Shown: positions 54,758 through 64,000 of the stretch, one piece after another
How positions within the stretch are numbered: position 1 is the stretch's first letter
Layout: each line of letters starts with the position of its first letter
NCBI GenBank assembly: GCA_022478985.1
Contig: JAKSZP010012190.1
Location: 1-64,000 of the forward strand
Length of the DNA: 64,000 nucleotides
From: Massospora cicadina
Taxonomy: Eukaryota > Entomophthoromycota > Entomophthoromycetes > Entomophthorales > Entomophthoraceae
Reading direction: 5' to 3'
Position numbers and translations under genes: made by a program
Notes under the pieces: model-generated
Databases searched by the model: none
What the model saw: only the letters and a program-made list of their open reading frames with translations
What the model was told of the DNA's origin: nothing

Positions 54758-55470
54758 TGTCAGACAATTATAAGTCCAATGTATCAAAAAGAGTGGGTTG
54801 GAGGTAAATGATGAAAAGACCAAACAAAAAACCCTGTCAATTCCTTATGTAACCCCTTAAATAGGGGTAACAATTCTATCAATAATTGGGCATATAAAAT
54901 AAGTTTGGGCAGTCAGATTTCATAGAATTGTTGGCCAAATCTGGGGAGTCCATTAGAGGCTCCTCCCCAGGCTACATCTATTTTAGTTCAGCCTACAATG
55001 TGGAGACCAGACCCTTCTATAGGGTCAGCGGGGGTTCAGCAAGGTGAAAATGCTTTCCTGCCCTTTGATTGGTCCAAATTTATAAAATCCCTGCCTCACG
55101 AGTTCATTTCCCCAGCTGTCACTTCCCCAACTGCTCTCACATTAAAGCAAGGTGTATCTCAATAAATCTGATAGGTCAAATTCCAATATTCCCTAATTCA
55201 GAAGTTACTAAGTAATCTGAACTTCAAGCTTCAACATTTTAATCTAGCCTCAACTTATAATGAGGGTTCACTTCTTACCACCCACGCCACAACTAATAAA
55301 AAGCTTATTAAAACAATTTGAATATATAAATTAAAGTAAAATTATATTATGGTGGTCAATTACCCTCTAGATATTATCCCGCGGTAGAGAACAACTTCTC
55401 CTGCAAATTATTGTTGTGTTTTAGGTGAAAAACACACCTGCAAGCATATCCTAAAGCCTAAAATCCAACA
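54758..55470 (+). repeat. element E 3' LTR
   Basis: 713 bp, TGTCAGACAATTATAAG to AAAATCCAACA, preceded by the purine tract AAAAGAGGTAA at 54747-54757. Confidence 0.85.
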
Positions 55471-55589
55471 GCTTTATAATTTAACACATGATTCTGATCA
55501 AAATTTTTTTAGTTTTTTATATAGGTAGATGGTTGTCAATAAGTTTAGAAACATTAAACCTATTGTTTTATCCGCCTACCAACTACTCA

Positions 55590-55720
55590 CTCAAACCTAT
55601 TAAACTATCAAATTAACTAAATTATCAACCATTTATTGCAACCATTTAGCTTTAAATCAACCTAAACTATTAACTACACATCCAAAACTAATTGGTGAAC
55701 TTATAAAGATCTTTAACTCA
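55590..55720 (-). repeat. 48-bp satellite, short inverted array
   Basis: Two to three diverged units (CAACTACTCACTCAAACCTA, ACCATTTAGCTTTAAATCAA) match the reverse complement of the 6664-7262 array. Confidence 0.6.
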
Positions 55721-55739
55721 CTGGGCTAGGACATGCACA

Positions 55740-55870
55740 GTGATGGCACATAGCTCACCAGCCACAAGGGTAACGGCAAAGCTGTTAGTTGTTTGGGTTA
55801 AGTATGGCTGTGGCACAGCCTTTAGACTGTGTCAGTGTGAGATCATAATTATCCCCTACCCAAAGTTCAT
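55740..55870 (+). repeat. hairpin-bearing short repeat, third copy
   Basis: CAAGGGTAACGGCAAAGCTG with TTAG, then GGCACAGCC-TTTA-GACTGTGTC at 55812-55833, a slightly worn version of the hairpin at 41610-41631. Confidence 0.6.
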
Positions 55871-55939
55871 CTACCAGGATTAAACTTGGGAGGCAGTGGT
55901 CATTGAGTCCATACTACCACTGGGGTACCCTCCCTTATT

Positions 55940-56470
55940 TTTAAAATATCTATCTATATAATATGTGAAGGTATAGATTTTTACAATTATACGGGACTAG
56001 CGGAGTTAATCATGCTTTGCTATGGTATATAAAAATTTCAGATGATTCAAATTGAATAATTAAATTTATATTATAGATTAAACTCTCAGTTATAAGAGTG
56101 GTTAGCCTGGCAGTTAGTTTCCTGCTGCCACTCTAGTGTAGGCTTTTTAACATATGTTTGAAACCTGTACTGAATATAAAAAATCTCAGTGTGGTATATT
56201 TGTCCCAAGGTTGACAACCTCAATTACTTTTAAACTCTCAGCTATAACAATATAGCAAATTACCATCAAAACATATAGGATATTCACTTGTTATTTATAA
56301 AACTTTGTATTTTACTTTAGATTTTTAGCAGTTCCTTTTTTAATACTCACCTACATCACCTAAGGAATCTACATACTAAATTTCAAGTTTCTAGGTTGGT
56401 ATATTTTTGAGATTTTGTGATGAGTCAGTAAGTGGTTTTCTTTTATACATAAAGATAAGATAGATTTAAA
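55940..56470 (+). repeat. about 0.5-kb repeat with short inverted ends and tRNA-like box
   Basis: The left end reads AAAATATCTATCTATATAAT and the right end, on the opposite strand, AAATCTATCTTATCTTTATG, giving imperfect terminal inverted repeats. GGGACTAGCGGAGTTAATCA lies near 55984. Inside, GAGTGGTTAGCC near 56096 and GTTTGAAACC near 56157 resemble the A and B boxes of a Ser/Leu-type tRNA. It may be a MITE or a SINE; evidence is too thin to choose. Confidence 0.4.
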
Positions 56471-56514
56471 TCTCCCTTAATTTCCACCTGGCCCTGAACA
56501 TTGCTAAATTTTGA

Positions 56515-56703
56515 AGCTGGGGAGCCCCCTGACCCCCTTCACCCTGCACCATATCATCTAATGGTTTGCTGTTGACAGCTTGTTTAGTTGGTTTAAGTTA
56601 GGTTTTGGTGTTGTTTTACTCACTTGAGCCTTCTAGCCCATTTAATTTTTTACATCTATTTCCACTTATTTTGTCCCCTGGTCAGCTTAACTTAAATAAA
56701 AAG
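56515..56703 (+). repeat. 3' tail fragment of the Gag/ORF1-like repeat, plus orientation
   Basis: GAGCCCCCTGACCCCCTTCA near 56521 and CCCCTGGTCAGCTTAACTTA at 56675 match the minus-strand 3' end of the repeats at 20497 and 56735. It is a 5'-truncated copy placed tail to tail with the next one. Confidence 0.6.
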
Positions 56704-56799
56704 CAATATAGATATAAATTTTTATTTATTTGAGGCAAGCCGACCAGGGGATGGACATTGCCAAAGCTAAAACTAAACTAAAAAACGTAACTACTTGGT

Positions 56800-56982
56800 T
56801 CAAACAAAACGCCCTAATGAGCGTTTTGAGTGAAACGCTTCAAAAACTGACCAACCAGGTGGGCAGTAGAAGCCGCTTATCTCTCCATGGCGGAAGGGGA
56901 GGGGGGGGTCGGGGGGCTCATCTTTGGCAGCCTCTTTGGCAGCAGCTTCTTCCTCCCATAGTAGAGTGCATGTCACGGCCAA
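56800..56982 (-). pseudogene. C-terminal end of the Gag/ORF1-like protein, copy 2
   Basis: An Ala/Glu/Lys-rich helix leads into a Pro-rich segment and CPPGWS; the same PPGWS end occurs in copy 1. Its conservation at the far end of both copies suggests it is the true C-terminus, although the frame upstream is broken. Confidence 0.35.
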
Positions 56983-57606
56983 CAGTAATGGCGTTGGGGT
57001 ATCTGCGGCATGAGGTTTGATATCTTTAATAATTTCATTTCATGGAAATTGACAGCTAGGTAGATGGCACTGAGATATTTGTCTAAATCTTTTTCAGCTT
57101 TGATGCAGGCGTTTTGGGAGTTTGATTAATGTGGTAATGTTGATTCAGAATATTTTTGCTTTTGGATTCCGTGCTATAGTTGCCACATTCTGGATAGCAT
57201 CATTTGAATTTTTGTAATACTGGTTCACTGTGATTTTACTTTTTGGAGTTAAGGTTGCGGGGATAACAGGAGGTGAAATTCCTCATTTGAGTATTGCTAC
57301 TGATTTAGTGATAGCTTTATGCAGGGGATGACAATCTGAGTGTTGCAGCTGCTTCAACTGCAAGCTGGTGACCACTGCAAAATGATTTGGCATTTGGCTG
57401 TGGGGTATAAAGTTGAGGGGGGTATTTGGCATCCCATTCTGCATTAATGAACCGCTCAATTTGCAGAGATGGTTCTTCAATGAATTTATCTATTCATTAA
57501 TTTCAGCCAATAATTCCCATGAGTTTTGGTTGAATTGGATTGGGGAATCAGCGTACAGTTGAGGTTTGGTCAATTCATTTGAGGAAGCATGGGATTGAAC
57601 TGGGAT

Positions 57607-57933
57607 CTAATCCAATGCTTGATTGGAGGAATTATTTATGGCATTTGGGTGAGGAGGAGGCTGATTGGTGGCTGCAGGTGTGGCTGCAGCAACAGGCTTT
57701 GGGGGTGGGGGAGGTAGGATTGTGCCCCACACCAGAAATTGTACAGGGTGGGCATTGGATTGGAGGTCAGTGGATGAGTCATCTGATCCTCCAGAAGTGG
57801 TTGAGGAGGGGCACTTGTGTTTTGAGTGGTCTAACTCAAAACATGACTGATAGATTGTCCGCCTGCCCTCAAAGCAAGCCCAAAATGGATGATCAGGCGC
57901 TGATGGAATAACAGTGTGTGGCGGAATTGACAC
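57607..57933 (-). pseudogene. Gag/ORF1-like protein, zinc-knuckle and Pro-rich region, copy 2
   Basis: The frame contains YQSCFELDHSKHKC, which fits a CX2CX4HX4C zinc knuckle with the first cysteine changed to Tyr (TGT or TGC to TAT or TAC is one G-to-A change). A Ser/Thr-rich linker and a poly-Pro run (PPPPPKP) follow. Zinc knuckles bind nucleic acid in Gag and LINE ORF1 proteins. It follows the N-terminal domain frame 58359-57988 after a short frame change. Confidence 0.6.
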
Positions 57934-57987
57934 CTCATTTTTATTAAATTCAGAGCTGATTGTGGCATATGCCCAAGGCCCAGCAAG

Positions 57988-58359
57988 TCATGTGGCCCCA
58001 TTTGGGACCACAAATTGTAAGATGGGATAAGAGCCATAGGCTGCCAAACCATCCATCAGCTCCTGGTGAAGCACTTCAGGGGGGAGGTGTGTGGGCAGGC
58101 TAGCAAACTGAACCACCAAAGTGGTGTCCGCTGGGAGCCAAGTCCAAGTTGTGGGGAGAGGAGTGCCCTGGAATACCAGGGGCACAGTTGTTGCAGTGGC
58201 AGCGTCAGCTTCATAGGTGAAGCTGAGGTCAAAATACCCCTTGTAGGGGTGGAAATCAATAAAGCCAGCAGGTGTCATCACCGCCTGTGGCCTTTTGATA
58301 TTGGCTTGGTCATGGTATAGGAATAGTTTCCCATATTTGACCCTTAGGCTGTAGCGCAT
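57988..58359 (-). pseudogene. Gag/ORF1-like protein, N-terminal domain, copy 2
   Basis: A 123-codon frame with FIDFHPYKGYFDLSF, LPADTTLVVQFASLPTHLPP and LHQELMDGLAAYGSYPILQF, aligned to 21645-22073. The first 30 residues (LRVKYGKLFLYHDQANIKRP) are an N-terminal extension of that match. Conserved spacing in both copies supports a once-functional protein; an RRM-like RNA-binding fold is a guess. Confidence 0.6.
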
Positions 58360-58694
58360 GTTGCTCCAGGGGGAGCACTAGAGGGCAGCGAGGTACTGCT
58401 TGGGTATGAATAAGGTGGGCGTCTAGGTCCTTGGGCAGAATAAATTATCCCATAGGTTTGGAGTGACTGGGTGAACCAGTCCTAGTGCATTTTCCTGCTG
58501 GATGGAAAATGGCGGGGGGAGTTTCGCCGCTGCCCCACGCTGGAGCAGCCAGCAGAGAATCCAAGGACATCAGAGCGAAAATACTACAGGTAAATTCGAT
58601 TTATTTTTATTAATTCATGTAATTTTGCTCAGAAAGTTACGCCAAGCGGAAAGAGAGTAATATAGATGTAGATTAAATGATAAAAGATGATTAA

Positions 58695-58775
58695 ATAAAA
58701 GTGATTGCACCAGGATTTGAATAGCTGACCTTTTATAATGAGTTAGCCAAAAGCAGATCCAATTATACTAGATGT
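58695..58775 (-). repeat. tRNA-like sequence (pol III boxes), possible SINE head
   Basis: On the minus strand TAGTATAATTGG fits an A box and CTATTCAAATCC fits a B box, with 46 bases from start to start, close to the spacing in tRNA genes. The anticodon arm does not pair well, so this is a tRNA pseudogene or SINE head rather than a working tRNA. Confidence 0.35.
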
Positions 58776-58829
58776 GGTATATATATTATTGGGGTTTTGA
58801 GATAAAGTTTTGACTTAGATTAACTTGCT

Positions 58830-59140
58830 GATTAGCTAAATGATACTAATTACTTAACTGAAACCATTTAAAATATCAAATCAACATAATAAACTTCTAA
58901 TCCATAACAATATATTGAATACCATTAAGAACCTATATAGTTTTCACTTCCTGTATATAAACTTTTTATTCTATTGTATAAATAATTTTTAAATTCATAA
59001 ACCTTTGCAGGCATGCACACAACAGCTCACTAAAGTTTTATCACAATTGGATGAATGGTATAGGAAGGCATACAGAACAAACAAAGAATTAAATAAAAAA
59101 CAATTATACATTCATTTTTATATATAGATAGACTAGCGGA
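58830..59140 (+). repeat. 48-bp satellite remnant and AT-rich tail ending ATAGATAGACTAGCGG
   Basis: One or two satellite units lie at 58830-58925. Downstream an AT-rich stretch with CAATTGGATGAATGGTATAG and CAAACAAAGAATTAAATAAA ends TTTATATATAGATAGACTAG. The order satellite, tail, CTAGCGG suggests one mobile unit next to another. Confidence 0.45.
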
Positions 59141-59164
59141 GTTTTCTGCTGTTGCTCATGTTTG

Positions 59165-59260
59165 AACTTGCAATGAGCCTAAAGGCTGTTTCAGCACTAT
59201 GCTTAAGCCATTTGGACTAACAGCTTCACTTTTGCCCTTGTGGCTGGTAGCTGGTTATCC
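59165..59260 (-). repeat. hairpin-bearing short repeat, inverted copy
   Basis: On the minus strand ACCAGCCACAAGGGCAAAAG, AAGCTGTTAGTCCAAATGGC and AACAGCCTTTAGGCTCATT match the copies at 41392-41680 and 55740-55870; the hairpin is worn. Confidence 0.55.
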
Positions 59261-59429
59261 TAAGTCTACTTAACAATCTATAATATTGTACCTAAAACTC
59301 TAGCACTAATTTTTATATAGTTTGGGTAAGCAATTTGGTGAATTATTTGGTAACATTTACCAATTCTCACCCACTTTCCCAAAAGATTAAATCTATCAGA
59401 CTTGATTAGTTTCAGGTGTGCAATTTCTT

Positions 59430-59580
59430 GAGTTATTAGATATAGTGGAGTTACCCAGTGTCACTCAGGTTTAATAACAAACAATTTGAAATGATTAAAC
59501 TCAAATTTATTTCAAAAAGATAGTGGAAAATACCCAGCATCGCTCAGGGTTAATAAAAGACAATTTGAATTGAGAATAAA
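59430..59580 (+). repeat. two copies of the TTACCCAGTGT terminal motif
   Basis: TAGTGGAGTTACCCAGTGTC (about 59444) and TAGTGGAAAATACCCAGCAT (about 59521) are about 77 bp apart, each followed by a GGTTTAATAA-like or GGTTAATAAA-like segment. A satellite-like TTAGCTAAAACCATTGAACA follows at about 59612. Confidence 0.5.
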
Positions 59581-59895
59581 AGATTTAATATCATAGCATA
59601 GATAAACCACTTAGCTAAAACCATTGAACATTGTTAAACAGTTTATCAATTCCATGATTATCCATTGAAATAGTAATCCCCCATTCAATGAATATTCCTT
59701 TTTTATCTTGATTTCAGTTTTGATTCTCCTAGAACATTCTAGGCACTAAAATATCTTTAGAAACAGGCATAAATAACTTTAATTCTTATCACAATAAATT
59801 ATCAGATTATAGATTTTAACTTCCTGTTATATTTACTATCTTCCAGTTTTTAAGAGATCTCTTTTTCTGGGCATTTTTAGTCATAAAAACCCAAA
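59581..59895. other. AT-rich region before element F
   Basis: No gene is seen. The 5' LTR of element F probably lies here or slightly upstream, but its boundaries cannot be set because the 3' LTR is outside the window. Confidence 0.4.
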
Positions 59896-61290
59896 ATGAC
59901 CAATGACAACTGCCAAATTGATGACCCTGAAATCCCTGAGAGTTATGCTACACAACCAGCCACCTATTGTGGAATACAGCAGAATCCCCTAGTTCAAAGA
60001 TTAATTGGTGATCCTGATATGGAACCTGCAAATGCCTTCCAGAGCCAGGCTTCAAACCTGATATTAATGAGACTCTACAAAAGGCAAACCCTAGAGAAAA
60101 TTGAAAACGGTTTAATAGATGAATGGTTATAAGCCTATAACTCCTAGGGCGATGACTATGGTGTGAGTGAAAGCCAACAACCCCACAAGTGCCCAGCCTT
60201 ATAACAAATGTGGCAAGGAGGTTGCATAGTGCTAACCTCTCATTTGACGCCTGGAGTGAATGGCAGGAGCATGCACATGCCAAGTTTTGGGTATCTATGA
60301 CAAAACTACAAGAAAAGTTATAGTGCATGTGCTTAAAGGATTATGATAACGTCAAACATTTACTGGATAAATTTGAAGGTTTACTTGGACAATGGCACCA
60401 GTCTGGCACCCAACACTGTGAGGGTATGGACTAACAATTATTATTATTATTTATTGATGCCTTAGAAGAACCATACCTAAATACTGACCTTGTTGCCCAA
60501 CCTTCATGTGCTGACCATGCCATTGAAGTCTGCCGCCAATATACTAGCCTACCTAGCTGTCACCCTAAAAAACTAACCACCAGACAGATGAAGCTAGAGG
60601 AGGAAGAACCTGGAGGTGAAGCTACCACAAAATTTCCAGTATATCAGCCCTCCCTCTAAGTTTATCACACAGATGAATGCCCTCTTGTAGCAAGTACAAC
60701 AGTTCACTATGCTAGTACAAGGACGGCCCCACAAAAAAAACCTTTGCTGCCACAATTGTAATAATCCTGGGCATCAATTCAGACTGCCAAACCCCTGCGG
60801 GTGGTGTAAAGTGGTTCACTTGGATGGAAGGGGTCTGACAAGGTTAGCTAAAGAAATCATGGTGCACCTCCATCTCCTGGTCAGGCAAATTCTTTCAAGT
60901 CTGTACCCTATCAGTACCATGATTCACCACCAATGCCTTATGGGGGAGCGCCAGTAGGATCCTATCTGCCGCATCCCTATCCCTATACAACTCCGCCACT
61001 ATATGACTACTATGGGATGGGGACAACGCCTTACTAGAACCCTTAAGTTAGGCCACCAACAGGACAGTCTCAGCCCCTCTCCAACGTTTTGAGCGCTCAT
61101 CAGCAAAGCCTGAAAAATCACAAGCCTGACAACTCCTGAAGGCAGAAATATATGCTGGTGAAAAACAAAAACAAAAAAATAGCCAGCCACACTAAAGATG
61201 ACCCAACAAAAAAGATGATAATTGATGAAATTTTGAATCCAGAGCATAAAGAGCTCAATGAACCACATGGAGTACCTATAGAAGAATTAT
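59896..61290 (+). pseudogene. element F: Gag remnant with zinc knuckle
   Basis: The frame 59896-60132 starts MTNDNCQIDDPEIPESYATQ and is a plausible Gag N-terminus. Capsid-like blocks follow in other frames: SFDAWSEWQEHAHAKFW near 60241 and LLDKFEGLLGQWHQSGTQHC near 60362. A zinc-knuckle-like CHNCNNPGHQFR occurs near 60752 with the last cysteine displaced, then CGWCKVVH. A Pro/Tyr-rich stretch (YLPHPYPYTTPPLYDYYGMG) follows near 60964. Lys-rich linker sequence continues to about 61290. Confidence 0.65.
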
Positions 61291-61699
61291 TATGAGTCCA
61301 GAAAAAAACAAGTAATACTCTCTTCAATTACTTAAAATTGCCAAGCAGGCTAAGGAAACCTTCAGCCCCACACTACCCAAATAATACAGAAGTTTTCCCT
61401 ACAATAACTTATTCAGTAGTGAAGAAAACACCTGCCACAAATTTTGAGTACCACAACAACCTATGGTGCCAGTTCCTAACACAGTGTCATAGTGTCCTAA
61501 AAGGGGTTCAAATACAAAGATTTTAGAAGAAACAATTATCCCAGTACCCCTAGAGGAATTGTGCAAGTCCAGACCAGCACTACAACAAGACCTTCATCAA
61601 GCCATTGGTCTAACCAAGCTTCGAAATGAAGGCCCAAAACAGGAATCCTCACTCACCAATGCATGAGCACCCTGAACCTTAAGATCCCTCTTTGGATAT

Positions 61700-62840
61700 T
61701 CAGTGCCTATCCTCCTTTATAAAGGATCTTCAGCAAATATTGTGACAAAGAAGTTTTTCTGATCATTGGATATGAGGACATCCTTCTGAGCAACATGGTC
61801 TTCCTGATGGCCGGGGGAACTTAACAAGCTTGTTGTGGTCAAGTGTTCAATCTTCCTGTAGAGATAGCTGCAAAATCCGCTATATTGATGCAGTAGTTTT
61901 TGATCAAACCACTTCCAGTCATTGCTTTCCTGACAAGCCCTAAAGGAATTTGGAATACATTCTAACTTTGAATCAGACTAATAGTTTACACATACAGAAA
62001 AAGGAATTAAGCCCCTAAACGTTACATCTTCTAACCTGAGAGGACATCTGAAATCCTGCGAAAATGTCTATCTACTAGTGTGATGAGTTAACAGAAAAAT
62101 TAACTTACTAACCCATTTGGAGTATCAGCAAAAATAAAACTTATCACAGCTACTCAGACAATTTGAGACGCTTTTCTTCCATCATGGTGATGATGTTCCA
62201 CTCTCAACATTAGGTTCACACCAGATTGATTTTAGTGACGCTATACCCATTGCCAGATGAACCCACTGCCTGCCATAAGCGCAAGAAAATGTTATTGAAG
62301 CAGAGATCAAGAAAGGACTAGCCAGTGGTCTTATTCGTTCTCTTAATCACCGTGAGCGTTCCCTGTTTTAGTTGTCCCCAAAAAGATTGGAAAGCTCCGC
62401 TTGTGTGTTGACTACATCCCTCTAAACTGAGTAATGAAGAAAAATGCATACCCAATGCCACTGATTACAGACATCTTCAATACCATGTGAGGCTCACAGT
62501 ACTTCACCAATATTGATCTGTTCTCTGAATACTATCAACTGATAATGGAGGATGAGTCTATTCCAAAAACGGCGTTTGTCACAAAATTTGAACAATTTTC
62601 ATACACTCAAATGCCAGTTGGTCTTACTGGAGCTCCTAGAACCTTCTAAAAGGTTATGGATGAATTTCGTGTATTGACAAGTCAATGTGTCACTTTCTAC
62701 CTTAATGATATCACCATCTATTTCACTGATTCTAATCAACACCTGCAGGACCTAGAGCAGTACTTCATCAGATTAAGGAAGCAAACCTTGGCATTATAGA
62801 GTCAAAGCTGATACTCTGCACTAGAGAGCTGAAGCTGTTA
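61700..62840 (+). pseudogene. element F: protease region and reverse transcriptase remnant
   Basis: No protease active site could be read in 61300-62000, which is heavily interrupted. RT starts near 62290 with IEAEIKKGLASGLIRS. TNIDLFSEYYQLIMEDESIP lies near 62509 and MPVGLTGAPRTF near 62612. The catalytic motif reads Tyr-Leu-Asn-Asp at 62698-62709, with the first Asp replaced by Asn, one G-to-A change from GAT. Confidence 0.75.
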
Positions 62841-62871
62841 TGGCACATTATCTCACCAGAAGGAAAAAGAA

Positions 62872-63520
62872 ATGACCCCTCTAAGGCGGAATTCATTTCT
62901 ACATGGTTCATCCCAAAATAATGCATCTGAACTCCTTAGAATTTTGGGATTCATCATCTTTTGGGCCTTTATTCCAAACTTCAGCAAGGTAGCAGCTCCA
63001 TTGTACCGACTCCAGAAGAAAGGAACCCCTTGGGACTTCAGTGATGCTGCCCACAAGAGATTTGTCAGCCTGAGAAATGCATTAGTTAGGGCAATCATCC
63101 TATTCTTCCCCAACTTTGATGAAGAATTTCAGGTGTTCACAGATGCCAGTGATTCAGCCATTAGGGGATGTGCTTACACAGCTACAAGGAAATAAGTACC
63201 TACCTGTAAAATTTATCTCCAAGCAACTTGACCCAACAGAGTAAAACTACTCAACATATGAGAGAAAGATTCTGGTAGTGGTGTTTGCTCTTCATAAATT
63301 CTGGTATTATCTGTTGGACTGGCGGATTACCGTATTCACTGACAACTTAGCAGTAAGTTTTCTGTTAAATAATCCTATTCCAAATGGATGTCAAGTATTC
63401 TGGAGATATGAGCTAATGGAGTTTGATTTAAAATTTGTGCACCACCTGGACGACTCAACACAGCAGCTGGGCTATCATAAATTCACAATATCCCAGTGGA
63501 CCAGAAATCTTCCATATTGA
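62872..63520 (+). pseudogene. element F: RT connection and RNase H remnant
   Basis: The frame 62872-63195 reads PNFSKVAAPLYRLQKKGTPW and ends with FTDASDSAIRG, giving the first RNase H Asp. After a frame change, YERKILVVVFALHKFWYYLL (Glu, near 63258) and FTDNLAVSFLL (third Asp, near 63336) complete the triad. A stop at 63518-63520 ends the domain. Confidence 0.8.
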
Positions 63521-64000
63521 GGAGATTGATATTGAGAAGGAGCTTCTGCAGATATTGAAGTTTCTAGAAGGGCTTGAAGTGCCAAGTGATATTCAAAATA
63601 TACCATCATTTAAGAAATGTTGTTCAAAATTTCTAACATTTGAAGGGCACCTGTATATATGCACCAAAGGATCAATGTCCCAGGTGGTTCCAAGAAATCA
63701 AAACATGCAGCGGATGAAGGAGGCCCATGATGACGCTGGACACTTTGGAGTACAAGCCACCTGATTGAGACTCTTTGCTGTATACTGGTGTCCAAATGCC
63801 TACACTGAAGTCAGTAACTATGTATCCACATGCCATGTTTTCCAAGTTTTTGCTAAGTCACCAGGTGCCCAGAAACCTCTGATCCCTATAGCAACACCTG
63901 AACTATTTGAGGTGTGGGGCCTCAACTTTTGTGGGACCTTTAAGGGTTGTTACTGATGGACAAAGTATATTCTAGTAGCCACTGAATACTTCAGCCGCGT
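63435..64000 (+). pseudogene. element F: integrase N-terminal part, truncated by window edge
   Basis: The frame 63435-63764 contains AHDDAGHFG, the His pair of the zinc domain, and stops at 63762-63764. The following frame 63765-63956 holds FAVYWCPNAYTEVSNYVSTC with one zinc cysteine; the next expected cysteine is Phe. The core begins FEVWGLNFCGTF, where relatives have Asp for the Asn. KYILVATEYFSR at the edge is the usual continuation. Confidence 0.75.

Larger units (their letters stand above)
47628..55470 (+). mobile_element. Element E: Ty3/gypsy retrotransposon with nested solo LTR
   Basis: LTRs at 47628-48342 and 54758-55470 enclose gag, protease, RT, RNase H and integrase. Flanks read GTTTT before and GCTTT after, a five-base duplication with one C/T difference. 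It is related to element B by LTR start (TGTCA), LTR blocks such as CCAAAAGACCCTGGTTGATT, gag and pol. A 1.39-kb solo LTR of the TRIM-like family sits inside the gag-protease linker. It lies only 34 bp from element D. Confidence 0.9.
56719..58600 (-). mobile_element. Gag/ORF1-like dispersed repeat, copy 2
   Basis: It aligns with 20497-22400 from ACCAGGGGATGGACATT at the left to GCTGCCCCACGCTGGAGCAG at the right. The minus strand carries three open segments in order: 58359-57988, 57933-57607 and 56982-56800. The left boundary is AT-rich with AAATAAATAAAAA on the minus strand. No RT is present. Confidence 0.7.
59896..64000 (+). mobile_element. Element F: Ty3/gypsy retrotransposon of a third lineage, cut by window edge
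   Basis: Gag with a zinc knuckle, RT, RNase H and the first part of integrase lie in order on the plus strand. The protein motifs differ from A/C' and from B/E and C/D, so this is a separate lineage. The integrase core begins at about 63911 and runs off the window at 64000. Stops and frame changes are frequent. Confidence 0.85.

Overview
This window looks like gene-poor, repeat-dense nuclear DNA from a eukaryote, most likely a fungus with a large, AT-rich, transposon-bloated genome. The evidence is decayed Ty3/gypsy LTR retrotransposons nested in one another, AT-rich spacers, satellite arrays, and one recognisable host gene with a very short spliceosomal-type intron. The taxon cannot be fixed from the sequence. 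By eye, CpG is common in the host gene and scarce in the transposons, where many stops and lost catalytic residues look like C-to-T or G-to-A changes. That pattern fits cytosine methylation followed by deamination of repeats, but I did not count it.

Layout. 1-640: flank with a possible terminal host exon. 790-5202: element A, a chromodomain Ty3/gypsy copy without a visible gag or 5' LTR. 5373-6259: an inverted solo LTR of the same family. 6664-7262: a 48-bp satellite. 8672-9865: an AP endonuclease / exonuclease III gene with all catalytic motifs, a C-terminal PIP box, one 36-nt intron and three frame slips. 10697-13000: a non-autonomous LTR element (TRIM-like) on the minus strand. 13230-13850: a terminal motif plus the 48-bp satellite. 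14055-20333: element B, structurally complete but decayed. 20497-22400: a minus-strand Gag/ORF1-like repeat. 22462-36214: element C, split by a nested chromodomain element C' (25610-31763). 36310-39140: a duplicated 1.1-kb unit. 39140-42928: AT-rich DNA with tiny LINE-tail insertions, a 108-bp tandem array and a hairpin repeat. 42929-47593: element D, an internally deleted minus-strand relative of C. 47628-55470: element E, a relative of B carrying a nested solo LTR. 55471-59890: satellites, short repeats and a second Gag/ORF1-like repeat. 59896-64000: element F, another Ty3/gypsy lineage cut by the window edge.

Element boundaries rest on LTR pairs, TG...CA ends and target-site duplications (TSDs) read directly: CTATC, GGTTT, TAAT, TGGGC and TCACT are exact, and GTTTT/GCTTT has one mismatch. 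Several otherwise different elements share one primer-binding site, close to TGGTGCTCACTACAGGG, so they probably use the same tRNA primer.

The most unusual signal is a set of 16-33 bp insertions that carry only the extreme 3' tail of a LINE-like element (CCATCTAGTACTAAAA, sometimes with GGGTTGGG before it). Four have perfect 15-21 bp TSDs, and one has an empty-site control in the partner LTR. I see no intact mobile element and no new multi-gene system.
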